Assembly: GCA_036499395.1 (NCBI GenBank)
Contig: DASYDW010000121.1
Location: 114,641-178,640 of the forward strand
DNA: 64,000 nucleotides
DNA from: Pirellulales bacterium
GTDB taxonomy: Bacteria; Planctomycetota; Planctomycetia; Pirellulales; JACPPG01
Direction of reading: 5' to 3'
The notes under the pieces were generated by a model. The model had not been told where the DNA came from and did no database searches. It saw only the letters and a list, made by a program, of their open reading frames with translations. Positions 18,192-26,352 of the stretch are shown here, piece after piece (position 1 is the first letter of the stretch; every line of letters begins with the position of its first letter). The translations under genes and the position numbers were made by a program.

Positions 18192-19184
18192 TTGTCCCCG
18201 GCACCTCATGCATCGAACGGTTCTCGCCCCGACGAGAGCGGGAGGATTCCTCTGCAACGCCGCGGTTTTCAGATTGGTTTCTTGGGCGTGACCGGTCTTG
18301 TGCTGTTGCGCATCGTCATCGGTTGGCACTTCCTCTATTCCGGCATCTGGAAAGTGCAGACGCCCAGCTTTTCGGCCTCGGGCTTTCTCAGCCAGGCGAA
18401 AGGTCCGCTGGCCGAGCACTTTTACGCCATGCTGCCCGACGTCGACGGCCGAAAGCACCTCGACTTCGAGGCCCAGCAAGAGGCGATGAAAAAGTACGCC
18501 GACGCTTTCGTCGCGCGCAATCAATTGAACGAGGCCGAGACGGCCGCGGCGCGTGAAATTCTGGCCGCTCATGAGGTCGAGCTGCTCGATTATTTGACCG
18601 ACGAAGTCAAAAAGAAGCGTGAGCTGAAAGAACAATTCGACGAGCATCTGCACAAGCTGGACCGCCTGGCCGACCAGAAAGAGACCGCCACACGCGACAT
18701 CCCCTTCCAGCAGAAACGTAACTGGGACGAGCAAACCAAGCTGCGTGGCCAGGCCGCTTCATGGTCGAAGGACGTCGACCGGATTTGGGACCAATTCAAG
18801 GCTGACCTGGCTTCGGTCGTCGAAGGCCGGCCGGCCCGGCCCGTACCGGCCGACGCTGTCGAGCTTGAACTAGTTGACCGCCTGGTGACGTACAGCAACA
18901 TAGCCGTCGGCGCCTGCCTGATCGCGGGGCTGTTCACGCGGTTCTCGGCCCTGGCCGGGGCGCTGTTCCTGGCCCAGATCGTGGCGGCCCAGCCTGACTG
19001 GCCCGGCATGTACCCGGCCCCGCATCCGTCGGCCGGCCGTTCGCTGATCGTGAATAAGGAATTCGTAGAAATGACGGCCCTCATAGCGCTCGGCTTTTTG
19101 CCGACGGGGCGCTGGGCCGGTCTCGACTTTTTCGTACACAATTTAATTGTGCGTCCGCTGTTGGGGAAAAAGGGAGCCGTATGA
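18192..19184 (+). CDS. DoxX-family membrane protein with helical insertion
   Basis: A 330-residue protein. The first membrane segment (FLGVTGLVLLRIVIGWHFLY) and the later ones (SNIAVGACLIAGLFTRFSAL, GALFLAQIVAAQ, EFVEMTALIALGFLPTGRWA) are those of DoxX proteins. About 170 residues lie between segments one and two, rich in Glu, Lys and Gln and predicted coiled-coil or helical, which is absent from ordinary 130-residue DoxX proteins. The start appears to be TTG at 18192, because no ATG lies in frame before the first segment; this is uncertain. Its TGA overlaps the ATG of the oxidoreductase gene by four bases, so the two are translationally coupled and likely act together in redox at the membrane. 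Confidence 0.8.
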   Translation: MSPAPHASNGSRPDESGRIPLQRRGFQIGFLGVTGLVLLRIVIGWHFLYSGIWKVQTPSFSASGFLSQAKGPLAEHFYAMLPDVDGRKHLDFEAQQEAMKKYADAFVARNQLNEAETAAAREILAAHEVELLDYLTDEVKKKRELKEQFDEHLHKLDRLADQKETATRDIPFQQKRNWDEQTKLRGQAASWSKDVDRIWDQFKADLASVVEGRPARPVPADAVELELVDRLVTYSNIAVGACLIAGLFTRFSALAGALFLAQIVAAQPDWPGMYPAPHPSAGRSLIVNKEFVEMTALIALGFLPTGRWAGLDFFVHNLIVRPLLGKKGAV

Positions 19185-20923
19185 ACCTCAGTCCCGAAGA
19201 ACGCGCCATTGGCAAAGACAATTTCAACGCCGCCATCGGCAGCGAACTGACGCGCCGCGAATTTCTCGAACGCAGCATCGCCGCGGCCGCCGCAACCGGC
19301 ATCGGGCTGGGCGGATTCTATTTCGGCTATGAAAAGCTGAAGGGGGATCCAGTCCGCGTCGGCATGATCGGCACCGGCGACGAAGGAAGCGTATTGATCG
19401 GCGCCCATACGCCCGACTATGTAAACATCGTCGCCATCTCGGACATTCGCCCCTACAACGTGCATCGCGCGTTCCACGGCGATCAGTCCAGCGAATCGAT
19501 TCGCGTCGTGCGGCCAGGCCTGATGGCCAAGTACGGTTGGAAGAGCGAGGACGAGGCGAAGAGCAAGGTCAAGGTCTACACCGACTATCAAGACCTGCTC
19601 AAGGACGACCAGATCGAGGCCGTGATCATCGCCCTCCCCTTGTTCTTGCACGACGTCGTGGCCATCGAGGCCATGAACCACGGCAAGCACGTGCTGACCG
19701 AAAAATTGATGGCCCACAGCGTCCATCAATGCAAAGAGATGGGGCGCGTCGCCAATCAAAAGCGTCTGCACTTGGCCACCGGCCATCAGCGTCACTACAG
19801 CATTCTGTACGATAACGCTGTCGACACGATCAAGCGCGGCCTGATCGGCGACATTCATTTCATCCGCGCCCAGTGGCACCGTGGCAACATGCCCGGCAAA
19901 GACAGTTGGGCTCCGCCGTTGCCTGACAGCAAGATGGAAGCGGATCTGGCCAAGGTTGTAAAAGAGATCGAATCCCTCGGGGGCGACGCCTCGGCCGAGG
20001 TCAAGAAATTCACTGACCTGATGAAGGTCACCAAAGAGCTGGAATCAGCCCGCGGCTCGCGCATCGATGCCCTGGAAAAGCGCCGCGAGCTGCTCGCACT
20101 ACAACTATTGGACAAGGACGTCGACGCCACGAAGTACGGCTATCAGCAGAAGACCCTCACCGGCGGCGGCAGCGCCGCGTACGAATGCTCGCCGCTCGAG
20201 GAGCTGATCCACTGGCGTCTGTGGAATCGCACCGGCGGCGGACTAATGGCCGAGCTCGGCAGCCACCAGCTCGACGCATCAGGCATTTTCTGCACCGCGA
20301 TGAGGAACGATGGGCATAAAGCCCTGCCACTGTCGGTCACGGCCGTGGGCGGGCGCTACATCTTCCCGATGGATCGCGATTGCGACGACCATGTCTATTG
20401 CACGTACGAGTATCCGGGGCCGAAGTACGACGAAGACCCGAACAAGAAAATCGTCGTCACCTACTCGTCCATCAACGGCAACGGTTTCGGCGGCTACGGC
20501 GAAACCGTGATGGGCACCAAGGGCACCCTGATCCTGGACCGCGAACAGGAAGTGATGCTCTTCAAGGATGCCGCTACGACGACCAATATCGTGGTCTCGA
20601 AAGGAAAAGACGGCGCCCCGACGCTCGATACCACGGCCAGCGGTTCGCCGGCCGCGGCCGCCGCGAAGAAGGCCCTCGATTCCGGCCCTCCCAGCCGCGG
20701 CTACACCGAAGAGATGGAACACTTCGCCTGGTGCATCCGCAACTTCGACTTCGAGAACAACAAGCCGAAGTGCCATCCTAAGGTCGCCATGGCCGACGCG
20801 ATCATCGCCCTGACGACGAACATCGCGATGCGCGAAAACCGCCGCATCGAGTTCAAGCCCGAGTGGTTCGACATCGACAGCGATGAAACCCCCGAAGGCA
20901 TCAAGCCCAACGTGCAGGTCTAA
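19181..20923 (+). CDS. Gfo/Idh/MocA family oxidoreductase, Tat-exported
   Basis: A 580-residue NAD(P)-dependent sugar or inositol dehydrogenase-like protein, longer than the usual 350-430. The N-terminus has a twin-arginine motif at residues 25-26 (TRREFLERS) followed by a small-residue hydrophobic stretch, indicating Tat export. The Rossmann motif is VGMIGTGDEGS and the second-domain EKP-like motif is HVLTEKLM. Insertions rich in charged helices lie at about residues 240-320, and a low-complexity stretch SGSPAAAAAKKA sits near residue 490. Substrate unknown. Coupled to the DoxX gene by a 4-base overlap. Confidence 0.88.
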   Translation: MNLSPEERAIGKDNFNAAIGSELTRREFLERSIAAAAATGIGLGGFYFGYEKLKGDPVRVGMIGTGDEGSVLIGAHTPDYVNIVAISDIRPYNVHRAFHGDQSSESIRVVRPGLMAKYGWKSEDEAKSKVKVYTDYQDLLKDDQIEAVIIALPLFLHDVVAIEAMNHGKHVLTEKLMAHSVHQCKEMGRVANQKRLHLATGHQRHYSILYDNAVDTIKRGLIGDIHFIRAQWHRGNMPGKDSWAPPLPDSKMEADLAKVVKEIESLGGDASAEVKKFTDLMKVTKELESARGSRIDALEKRRELLALQLLDKDVDATKYGYQQKTLTGGGSAAYECSPLEELIHWRLWNRTGGGLMAELGSHQLDASGIFCTAMRNDGHKALPLSVTAVGGRYIFPMDRDCDDHVYCTYEYPGPKYDEDPNKKIVVTYSSINGNGFGGYGETVMGTKGTLILDREQEVMLFKDAATTTNIVVSKGKDGAPTLDTTASGSPAAAAAKKALDSGPPSRGYTEEMEHFAWCIRNFDFENNKPKCHPKVAMADAIIALTTNIAMRENRRIEFKPEWFDIDSDETPEGIKPNVQV

Positions 20924-21177
20924 ACTCGCGCGAACAAGTCGTCTGCCCCTCGCCGATATCAGCAAGCTAGTGCAAACACCCCCCTCCATCCGGGAGAGGG
21001 CGAGCAACATTCGAAGCGACGCGCGCAAAAGCCCCCGCCCTTTCCGGCAAAAAAAACGCGTGCGTATCCGGCAAATCCCAGGGCTGCGCGCAATCCGCAT
21101 ATCGCACATGGGAATTCGTAATAACCCCAAAAATACCGGGATAATTCACCCGGCGATCCGCGACCTATGTTTGAGTC

Positions 21178-21363
21178 ATGGCTCACACATCATCGATTCG
21201 CCGCCAGGGACTGAAATTCCTCACCGTGACGATCGTCCTGTTCATGGGATGCGTCACAGCCTGGATCGCTACGCACGGCTTCACCATGCCCGCCATCGCT
21301 GGCCTCGGCACCCTAGCCGGCGCCCTGATCGCCGTTCTGATGGCATCTAAAGAGACGCCGTAA
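21178..21363 (+). CDS. small membrane protein
   Basis: A 61-residue protein with two likely membrane segments (FLTVTIVLFMGCVTAWIA and PAIAGLGTLAGALIAVLMA) separated by a short HGFT turn, preceded by a basic N-terminus. The ATG at 21178 gives MAHTSSIRRQG. No family is recognised. The 254 bases before it contain an imperfect CCCTCC/GGGAGAGGG repeat (about 20980-21001) and no other gene. Confidence 0.55.
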   Translation: MAHTSSIRRQGLKFLTVTIVLFMGCVTAWIATHGFTMPAIAGLGTLAGALIAVLMASKETP

Positions 21364-21420
21364 AGCAACGCCGGTCGCCGTCGCGCCAGGCTGCCATTCG
21401 CGACAACCCGCGTGTGGAAT

Positions 21421-22233
21421 TCAGCGCGACTTTGCGCGCCTCCGCAGTATGTCAACAATTCCCAAAATGCCCCCCGCAAATCCGAGCATCTTCAGCGCCC
21501 CGCTCAGCATGACAATTTCACGAACGCTGATACCAGCGAGCGCCAACCCGCCGCAGTAGACTGCGATGGCAATCAACAGAACAGTGCCCTTGGGGGCGTT
21601 GCGAGATAAAAGCCAAAGCAGCACCATGCCAGCAAGCACCAGCAGCAGTGCGAACGCCAAGAGGACATAGCCATAACTCGGCGAGGAGGTTACCGGCAAC
21701 GCAGGCGCGACCGAGGTGAACCAATTCGACTCCCCCTTCAGTCCCGCGAGTATGGTAGTGAGCAATGATTTCAGTTCTGCTTCCCGATCGGCCGCGCCGA
21801 AAGGCTTTATTTGAATAGCAGCCCGCTTCAGCGGAATTTGCACGTTGTATGTAACGGTCTGCGTTTGACCGACGAGCCCGGGGACTTCGAAGCCGTCGAC
21901 CTCGAATCCTTGCCACGGCATTGTGAACAATCGCCCTTTGAAGTCGGGCGGCATATCCGCTTGCTTGAGATGCTCGCGACCGATCGTCCCGTTCATTTTC
22001 TCGATGAGCAGAACCACGTCCAATTGATCGTCGGCATGATCGCCAAGGACAAAACCATGCACGATCCCAGGGACAGCGTCAACCATTTTGGCGACGAAGT
22101 CATCGGGCAATGTTAAGGTGAAGCCCTGTACATCATCGACAATCGTTTGCTCGGCACCTGCTTGCGATCCAAAAATCAACACACACGCAACAAACACGAT
22201 TAGCAAGCGGTGGATGCGTACCGGTAGACTCAT
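21421..22233 (-). CDS. hypothetical exported protein with C-terminal membrane domain
   Basis: A 270-residue protein with a signal peptide (MSLPVRIHRLLIVFVACVLI, cleavage near SQAGAEQ). A soluble region of about 150 residues with TLTLPDDFVAKMVDAVPG follows. After that come three or four membrane segments (YVLLAFALLLVLAGMVLLWL, VLLIAIAVYCGGLALAGI). The soluble half sits outside the inner membrane. I do not recognise the family. It faces the small membrane protein gene convergently. Confidence 0.7.
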   Translation of the reverse strand: MSLPVRIHRLLIVFVACVLIFGSQAGAEQTIVDDVQGFTLTLPDDFVAKMVDAVPGIVHGFVLGDHADDQLDVVLLIEKMNGTIGREHLKQADMPPDFKGRLFTMPWQGFEVDGFEVPGLVGQTQTVTYNVQIPLKRAAIQIKPFGAADREAELKSLLTTILAGLKGESNWFTSVAPALPVTSSPSYGYVLLAFALLLVLAGMVLLWLLSRNAPKGTVLLIAIAVYCGGLALAGISVREIVMLSGALKMLGFAGGILGIVDILRRRAKSR

Positions 22234-22435
22234 TAGCCGTGACTTGCCCTAGCAACAACGATGAAAAGTGTCTTCGACGCCCCGGGTTGAGAACATTTAT
22301 AGCGATCATTCGAACGACGGTCGACTAAATGCCTCACCCATGGCCCTCCCCTTCCCTGTGTCGGAACTTGCTACAATGCCCACGCTCGGACTGGTGGCAT
22401 GGCTCCCGTCATTTTTTTCCTGAAAGGGATCATCC

Positions 22436-23281
22436 GTGGATCGTTGGCCGATTGGCGTGTTTGCCAGTATTGATGCGGGGCTGGGGGTCAAGCTCGAGGT
22501 GGCGCGCGACCTGGGCGTTCCCACAATTCAACTACACGCGCCGGCCGCCGCCACGCGCACGCCCGAGCGGGCTCGCGAATTTCTCGACCGGCTGGCCGCG
22601 GCCAACATCCGCCTGACCGCCGTGTTCGGCGGCTTCGACGGCGAAAGCTACGCCGACATTCCCACCGTGGTTCGCACCGTTGGCCTGGTGCCGCGCGAAA
22701 CCCGCACCGCGCGGACCCGCGAGATGCTCGAAATCTCGGACTTCGCCAAGCTGTTGGGCTGCGACGTGATCGCCCTGCACCTGGGCTTTGTGCCGCACGA
22801 CGCCAGCGACCCGCTCTATCGGGAAGTCCTCGAAGTCACTCGCCAGGTGTGCGATCACGCTCGGGCTAACGGCCAGGCGTTGCACCTGGAAACGGGACAA
22901 GAGCCGGCCGACACGCTGCTAAAATTCATCGCAGATGTCGACCGATCGAACCTGTTCATCAACTTCGATCCCGCCAACATGATCCTGTATGGGTCGGGCG
23001 AGCCGATCGCGGCCCTCGAGCAACTCGGCAAGTTCGTCCGCAGCATTCATTGCAAGGACGGCACCTGGGCCGCCCGGCCGGGCCAGGAGTGGGGCGCCGA
23101 GGTTCCGCTGGGAGAGGGGGACGTGGGCATGGAAAATTACCTGCGCACCCTTTATAAGATTGGCTATCAAGGTCCGCTGACCATCGAGCGCGAGATCCCG
23201 CAGGAACCCGAGCGGCAAAAAGCCGAAATCGGCCGCGCGGTCCGCCTGCTCGAAGAGTTGAAGGCCAAGATTCTTTCCTAG
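22436..23281 (+). CDS. sugar phosphate isomerase/epimerase, TIM barrel
   Basis: A 281-residue protein of the xylose isomerase-like TIM-barrel (AP endonuclease 2) family. Likely metal ligands are the Glu in LHLETGQE, the Asp in INFDPANM, the His in SIHCKDG and the Glu in LTIEREIP. It would isomerise or epimerise a sugar or inositol derivative in the cytoplasm. The start is GTG at 22436, preceded by AAAGGGATCATCC. Gfo/Idh/MocA oxidoreductases often pair with such enzymes in planctomycetes, and one lies 1.5 kb upstream, but the two are not in one operon here. Confidence 0.87.
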   Translation: MDRWPIGVFASIDAGLGVKLEVARDLGVPTIQLHAPAAATRTPERAREFLDRLAAANIRLTAVFGGFDGESYADIPTVVRTVGLVPRETRTARTREMLEISDFAKLLGCDVIALHLGFVPHDASDPLYREVLEVTRQVCDHARANGQALHLETGQEPADTLLKFIADVDRSNLFINFDPANMILYGSGEPIAALEQLGKFVRSIHCKDGTWAARPGQEWGAEVPLGEGDVGMENYLRTLYKIGYQGPLTIEREIPQEPERQKAEIGRAVRLLEELKAKILS

Positions 23282-23381
23282 TCCATTAACGAGTTCGACG
23301 GCGTGGCGGCCGTTGCGTTCGTTCGTCCCGTTTCACGACATCGCGCCCGTTTCGCGGCGCATGCAAAAAGGAAGGTCCACC

Positions 23382-23684
23382 ATGCCGAAGATGAGCGTCA
23401 CCGTCCCCCACGGTCTTGGTCTCGAGCAGGCCATCGAGAAGCTGAAGGGCTTCATCCCCAAGATTAAGGAAAAGTACCAGGGCCAGGTCAGCAACCTGGA
23501 AGAGACCTGGGCCGACAACGTCTTGAACTTCGGCTTCACCACGTTCGGCTTCCCGATCAAGGGCGCCATCGCCGTGGAACCGTCGGAAGTCAAGCTCGAC
23601 GGCGACCTGCCGTTCGCCGCCATGATGTTCAAGGGAAAGATCGAGCAAGAATTCAAGGACGCCCTCACCCGGCTGCTCGCCTAA
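23382..23684 (+). CDS. polyhydroxyalkanoic acid system family protein
   Basis: A 100-residue protein that matches the small PHA-granule-region family (PHA_gran_rgn type): VTVPHGLGLEQAIEKLKGFI, NVLNFGFTTFGFPIKGAIAV and DLPFAAMMFKGKIEQEFKDAL are in the expected order. Function is not known beyond association with polyhydroxyalkanoate loci. The ATG at 23382 follows GGAAGG nearby. No PHA synthase is present in the window. The preceding ORF extension to 23313 is not needed. Confidence 0.82.
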   Translation: MPKMSVTVPHGLGLEQAIEKLKGFIPKIKEKYQGQVSNLEETWADNVLNFGFTTFGFPIKGAIAVEPSEVKLDGDLPFAAMMFKGKIEQEFKDALTRLLA

Positions 23685-23737
23685 AGCGAGCGTCGCGGGG
23701 CGCGCCGAACTCGGTCTTACCTCTCTCATCAAGTGTT

Positions 23738-23840
23738 CCTATGCGCGCTGCAGCGACACGTGCAATGTACCTTTGCGCGCGTTGCAGCGACACGCGCGAA
23801 GCACCTTTCTGCGCGCTGCAGTGACACCCGCAACGCAGCT
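23738..23840. repeat. three imperfect tandem repeats of about 33 bases
   Basis: Three consecutive units share the pattern GCGCGCTGCAGCGACACG followed by about 15 variable bases. They start near 23738, 23770 and 23804, and a degenerate tail continues to about 23880. They lie between convergent genes (PHA-system protein and STN-domain protein). No ORF is supported here. Confidence 0.55.
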
Positions 23841-23891
23841 GCGTGCGCCAAGTAGTTGTGTGCGTGCTACAGCTGCGTCTGCCAAGCAAAC

Positions 23892-23915
23892 CCCTCTCCC
23901 CCGCGGGGGAGAGGG
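23892..23915. repeat. perfect palindrome between convergent genes
   Basis: Arms CCCTCTCCCCC (23892-23902) and GGGGGAGAGGG (23905-23915) enclose only GC. It may act as a bidirectional terminator for the PHA-system and STN genes, though it lacks a clear T-run. An imperfect relative lies near 20980-21001, so it may belong to a dispersed repeat family. Confidence 0.5.
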
Positions 23916-23947
23916 CAAACGCAAGATTGTCAACGCGCCAGCAATCC

Positions 23948-25180
23948 TCACGATTTCTCCTTCGCGCGCACGGTTACCGCCTTGTCCCTCCGTCGGAATT
24001 CCAGTCCCAATGGCTCGAACGCCGCGCGCAACAGTTCGTCCAGCGACGCGTTCTTGACGTCCACGTTTACCGGCGCGTCGAGCTTGATCCCTTCGCCTGC
24101 CAGCTCGAACGACAGCGACAGCTTCTGTTCGAGTTGCGCCAGGAACGTTTCCAGCTTCATCCCCTCCAGCGATAGCGTGTAAACCTGCTGGCCGGGCGTA
24201 GTGTTGGGGGTCCGCTCCGTGCGCGTAGGCGACAGCCGTTCGTGATCCTCGACCGTCGCTCGAACGATGATCCGCCCACCCGATAACTTCACGGTGGCTT
24301 CCGAAGCTCGCTTCTGCCAGTCAGCCACGGTCTTCGCCCCATCGCGCCCAGCCGGATAACTGCGTTCCAGTCGCACGTCCTCGTCGATCGGCATCAGTTC
24401 CAGCGACCCGCCAGCCGCGTCCGGCTTGGGCCGCAGGCCGAATTGCGCCGCCGTGAGCGTTACGCGGTCGATCCACGACAGCGCCGGCAAGTCGGTCGCT
24501 GCCAACAGATCGTGCGGCAGCCGTTCCTGCCCACGGATCGGGATCGACGCCTCTTTCGCCAGGCGTTCGAAAACCTGTTGCGGTGTGGTTAGCGCCTGCC
24601 AGTCGAGCGGCCGGCTTAGTAGCGCAGCGCTCTTCTGCCGGGCCGGCAATTTTTGCACTTCTTGCGTCGCCAAGGCCGACAAGGTGCGCAGCTGCCCGGC
24701 CGTTTCCTGCGGACCGATATAGACCACGGGCCCCAGGATACTGGCCCCGCCGCCGGCCCGTTTCGCGATGACCGCCAGCGCCTCGTCCAGCGGCACGTCA
24801 ACCAGCTCGATATCGACCGACTGGTCAGGGTCGATGCGCCGATCGACGACGATCGCCACCCGCAGGGCTTGCGAGAGACTGCGCAGCGCCTGCCGCAGCG
24901 GCGAGTTGATCGCGGTATACGAAATCGGCCCCAGCCGGGCGAGCTGATCGGCTGTCAAAAAATTTTTGGGCGGCGCCGCCTCTTGCGGCAGCCGGCCCAC
25001 CCGGCCTCGATGAGCGGTTGCGCGGGCCTGTCGGTCGCCGGCACGGTTTCGGGCTAGTGCTTTTATGTTGCTGTCGAGCTGTGCCGCGACCGTCGAACGC
25101 ACGACCGTCAGCCACGACATCAGCAAGACCACTGCCAGCATCAGCCAAAACGAAATTGACGCTGCGCGCGTGGTCGACAT
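23948..25180 (-). CDS. STN-domain protein, secretin-like N-terminal part only
   Basis: A 410-residue protein with an N-terminal membrane anchor (MSTTRAASISFWLMLAVVLL) and several secretin/TonB short N-terminal (STN) like modules. One is SLSQALRVAIVVDRRIDPDQ with VDIELVDVPLDEALAVIAKR, and another near the C-terminus is LSFELAGEGIKLDAPVNVDV with ASLDELLRAAFEPLGLEF. No secretin barrel domain follows, so this is not a complete secretin. It may be periplasmic and interact with a separate outer-membrane partner. Start ATG 25180 is preferred over 25225 because the membrane anchor follows directly. Confidence 0.75.
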   Translation of the reverse strand: MSTTRAASISFWLMLAVVLLMSWLTVVRSTVAAQLDSNIKALARNRAGDRQARATAHRGRVGRLPQEAAPPKNFLTADQLARLGPISYTAINSPLRQALRSLSQALRVAIVVDRRIDPDQSVDIELVDVPLDEALAVIAKRAGGGASILGPVVYIGPQETAGQLRTLSALATQEVQKLPARQKSAALLSRPLDWQALTTPQQVFERLAKEASIPIRGQERLPHDLLAATDLPALSWIDRVTLTAAQFGLRPKPDAAGGSLELMPIDEDVRLERSYPAGRDGAKTVADWQKRASEATVKLSGGRIIVRATVEDHERLSPTRTERTPNTTPGQQVYTLSLEGMKLETFLAQLEQKLSLSFELAGEGIKLDAPVNVDVKNASLDELLRAAFEPLGLEFRRRDKAVTVRAKEKS

Positions 25181-25668
25181 GACACGTTCGCAACTCCTGC
25201 CTTGGCATAACGCGGTGTTACTCATTCGAAACTAACCTTCCTCGACCGACATACGAACCCGCGAATGCCTCTCGACAAAATACGCAACGATTTTTTTCTT
25301 GACTCGCGGTCATCTGCGGATTTTCCGGGCGGTTATTGGCCCCCCCCGCCGGCTCGCGCTACAAGAAAAAACCTCCTGGTCATATTTTGCCCATACCGAC
25401 AATGCAGCGAAAGAAGAGAATTTGTCGCGATCGCGATAAATCCACTTTAGCTCTCTGTAGTCTGTGGCTACACTCAAAGGAACTTGGGGTTAGTCAGACT
25501 CGCGAGTTGTCCGTTTGCTTTGCGATTGCTTTTCGGGGGGCGACTCGTCGCGGCAAACCGACAAGCGTGATTCGCGTGTTTGATTGCTTGAGAAACAATG
25601 CCTGGGGCACGGTCGTGCCGCTGCGTCGCCGGTAGTTCTCTTCTGATTCGCACCGCGGAGTTTGCAGC
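25181..25668. other. intergenic region between divergent genes
   Basis: About 490 bases hold no ORF I can support. The stretch includes short A/T-rich tracts, the palindrome TCGCGATCGCGA (about 25428-25439) and probably promoters for both flanking genes. No riboswitch or ncRNA is recognised. Confidence 0.4.
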
Positions 25669-26328
25669 ATGGGATCACAGCGTGCAGCCGTATTATTGAC
25701 TTACTACACGGACTACCTCGATACGAAGGATAGCGCCGTTTTTGCCCGTCGCATCTCGCGACGTTACACCCCCGGGACCCTCGAACGATTGCTGGCCGCC
25801 GGCCCGCGCATGCTGCGCCGTGCCGCCGCACTGGGTCTGGGTTCGCTGGGTGGTTATGAATCGAACGCCGTGCTCGGTCGGGCGTTGACCGACACCGACC
25901 GCGGCGTGCGAACTCTGGCCGAGGACGCTATTCGCTCGGTCTGGTGCCGCGCCGGCAGCGAAACGCATCAGCAGCGTCTACGCTCGATTATCCGCCTGAA
26001 TACCAAAAAGCAGTACGAGATCGCCGCCTCGCGCGCTACCGAGCTATTGCTCGAGGCCCGACTCTTCGCCGAGGTCTGGAACCAGCGGGCCGTGGCCAAT
26101 TTCGGGCTGCGGCACTTCGTCGAATCGATCGGCGATTGCCGCGAGGCGCTCGAGATCAACCCGTACCATTTCGCCGCGGCCGCCGGCATGGGCCAGTGCT
26201 ATTTGCAACTGGGCAATGCCGCCTCGGCCCTGGAATGCTTCCGCCGCGCCCTGCGTCTGAACCCTGGTCTGGAAGGCGTCCGCGCCAGCATCCAGCACCT
26301 GGAACGCACGCTGCGAAATAACCTGTAG
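25669..26328 (+). CDS. HEAT/TPR-repeat protein
   Basis: A 219-residue soluble protein. Residues about 40-95 form HEAT-like helices (LRRAAALGLGSLGGYESNAV, GRALTDTDRGVRTLAEDAIR). Residues about 125-215 form TPR units (FAEVWNQRAVANFGLRHFVE, GMGQCYLQLGNAASALECFR). The N-terminus begins with the small motif MGSQRAAVLLTYYTDYLDTK. The ATG at 25669 is preceded by GCGGAG. Likely a protein interaction module; partner unknown. It is convergent with the large PVC cytochrome gene with 24 bases between the stops. Confidence 0.78.
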   Translation: MGSQRAAVLLTYYTDYLDTKDSAVFARRISRRYTPGTLERLLAAGPRMLRRAAALGLGSLGGYESNAVLGRALTDTDRGVRTLAEDAIRSVWCRAGSETHQQRLRSIIRLNTKKQYEIAASRATELLLEARLFAEVWNQRAVANFGLRHFVESIGDCREALEINPYHFAAAAGMGQCYLQLGNAASALECFRRALRLNPGLEGVRASIQHLERTLRNNL

Positions 26329-26352
26329 GCGTCGCGTCTGGTCGGAGTCGAT

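Noticed and set aside
25181..25668. Riboswitch upstream of the HEAT/TPR gene
   Set aside because: No conserved riboswitch motifs were recognised; A/T-rich stretches and a palindrome alone are not enough.
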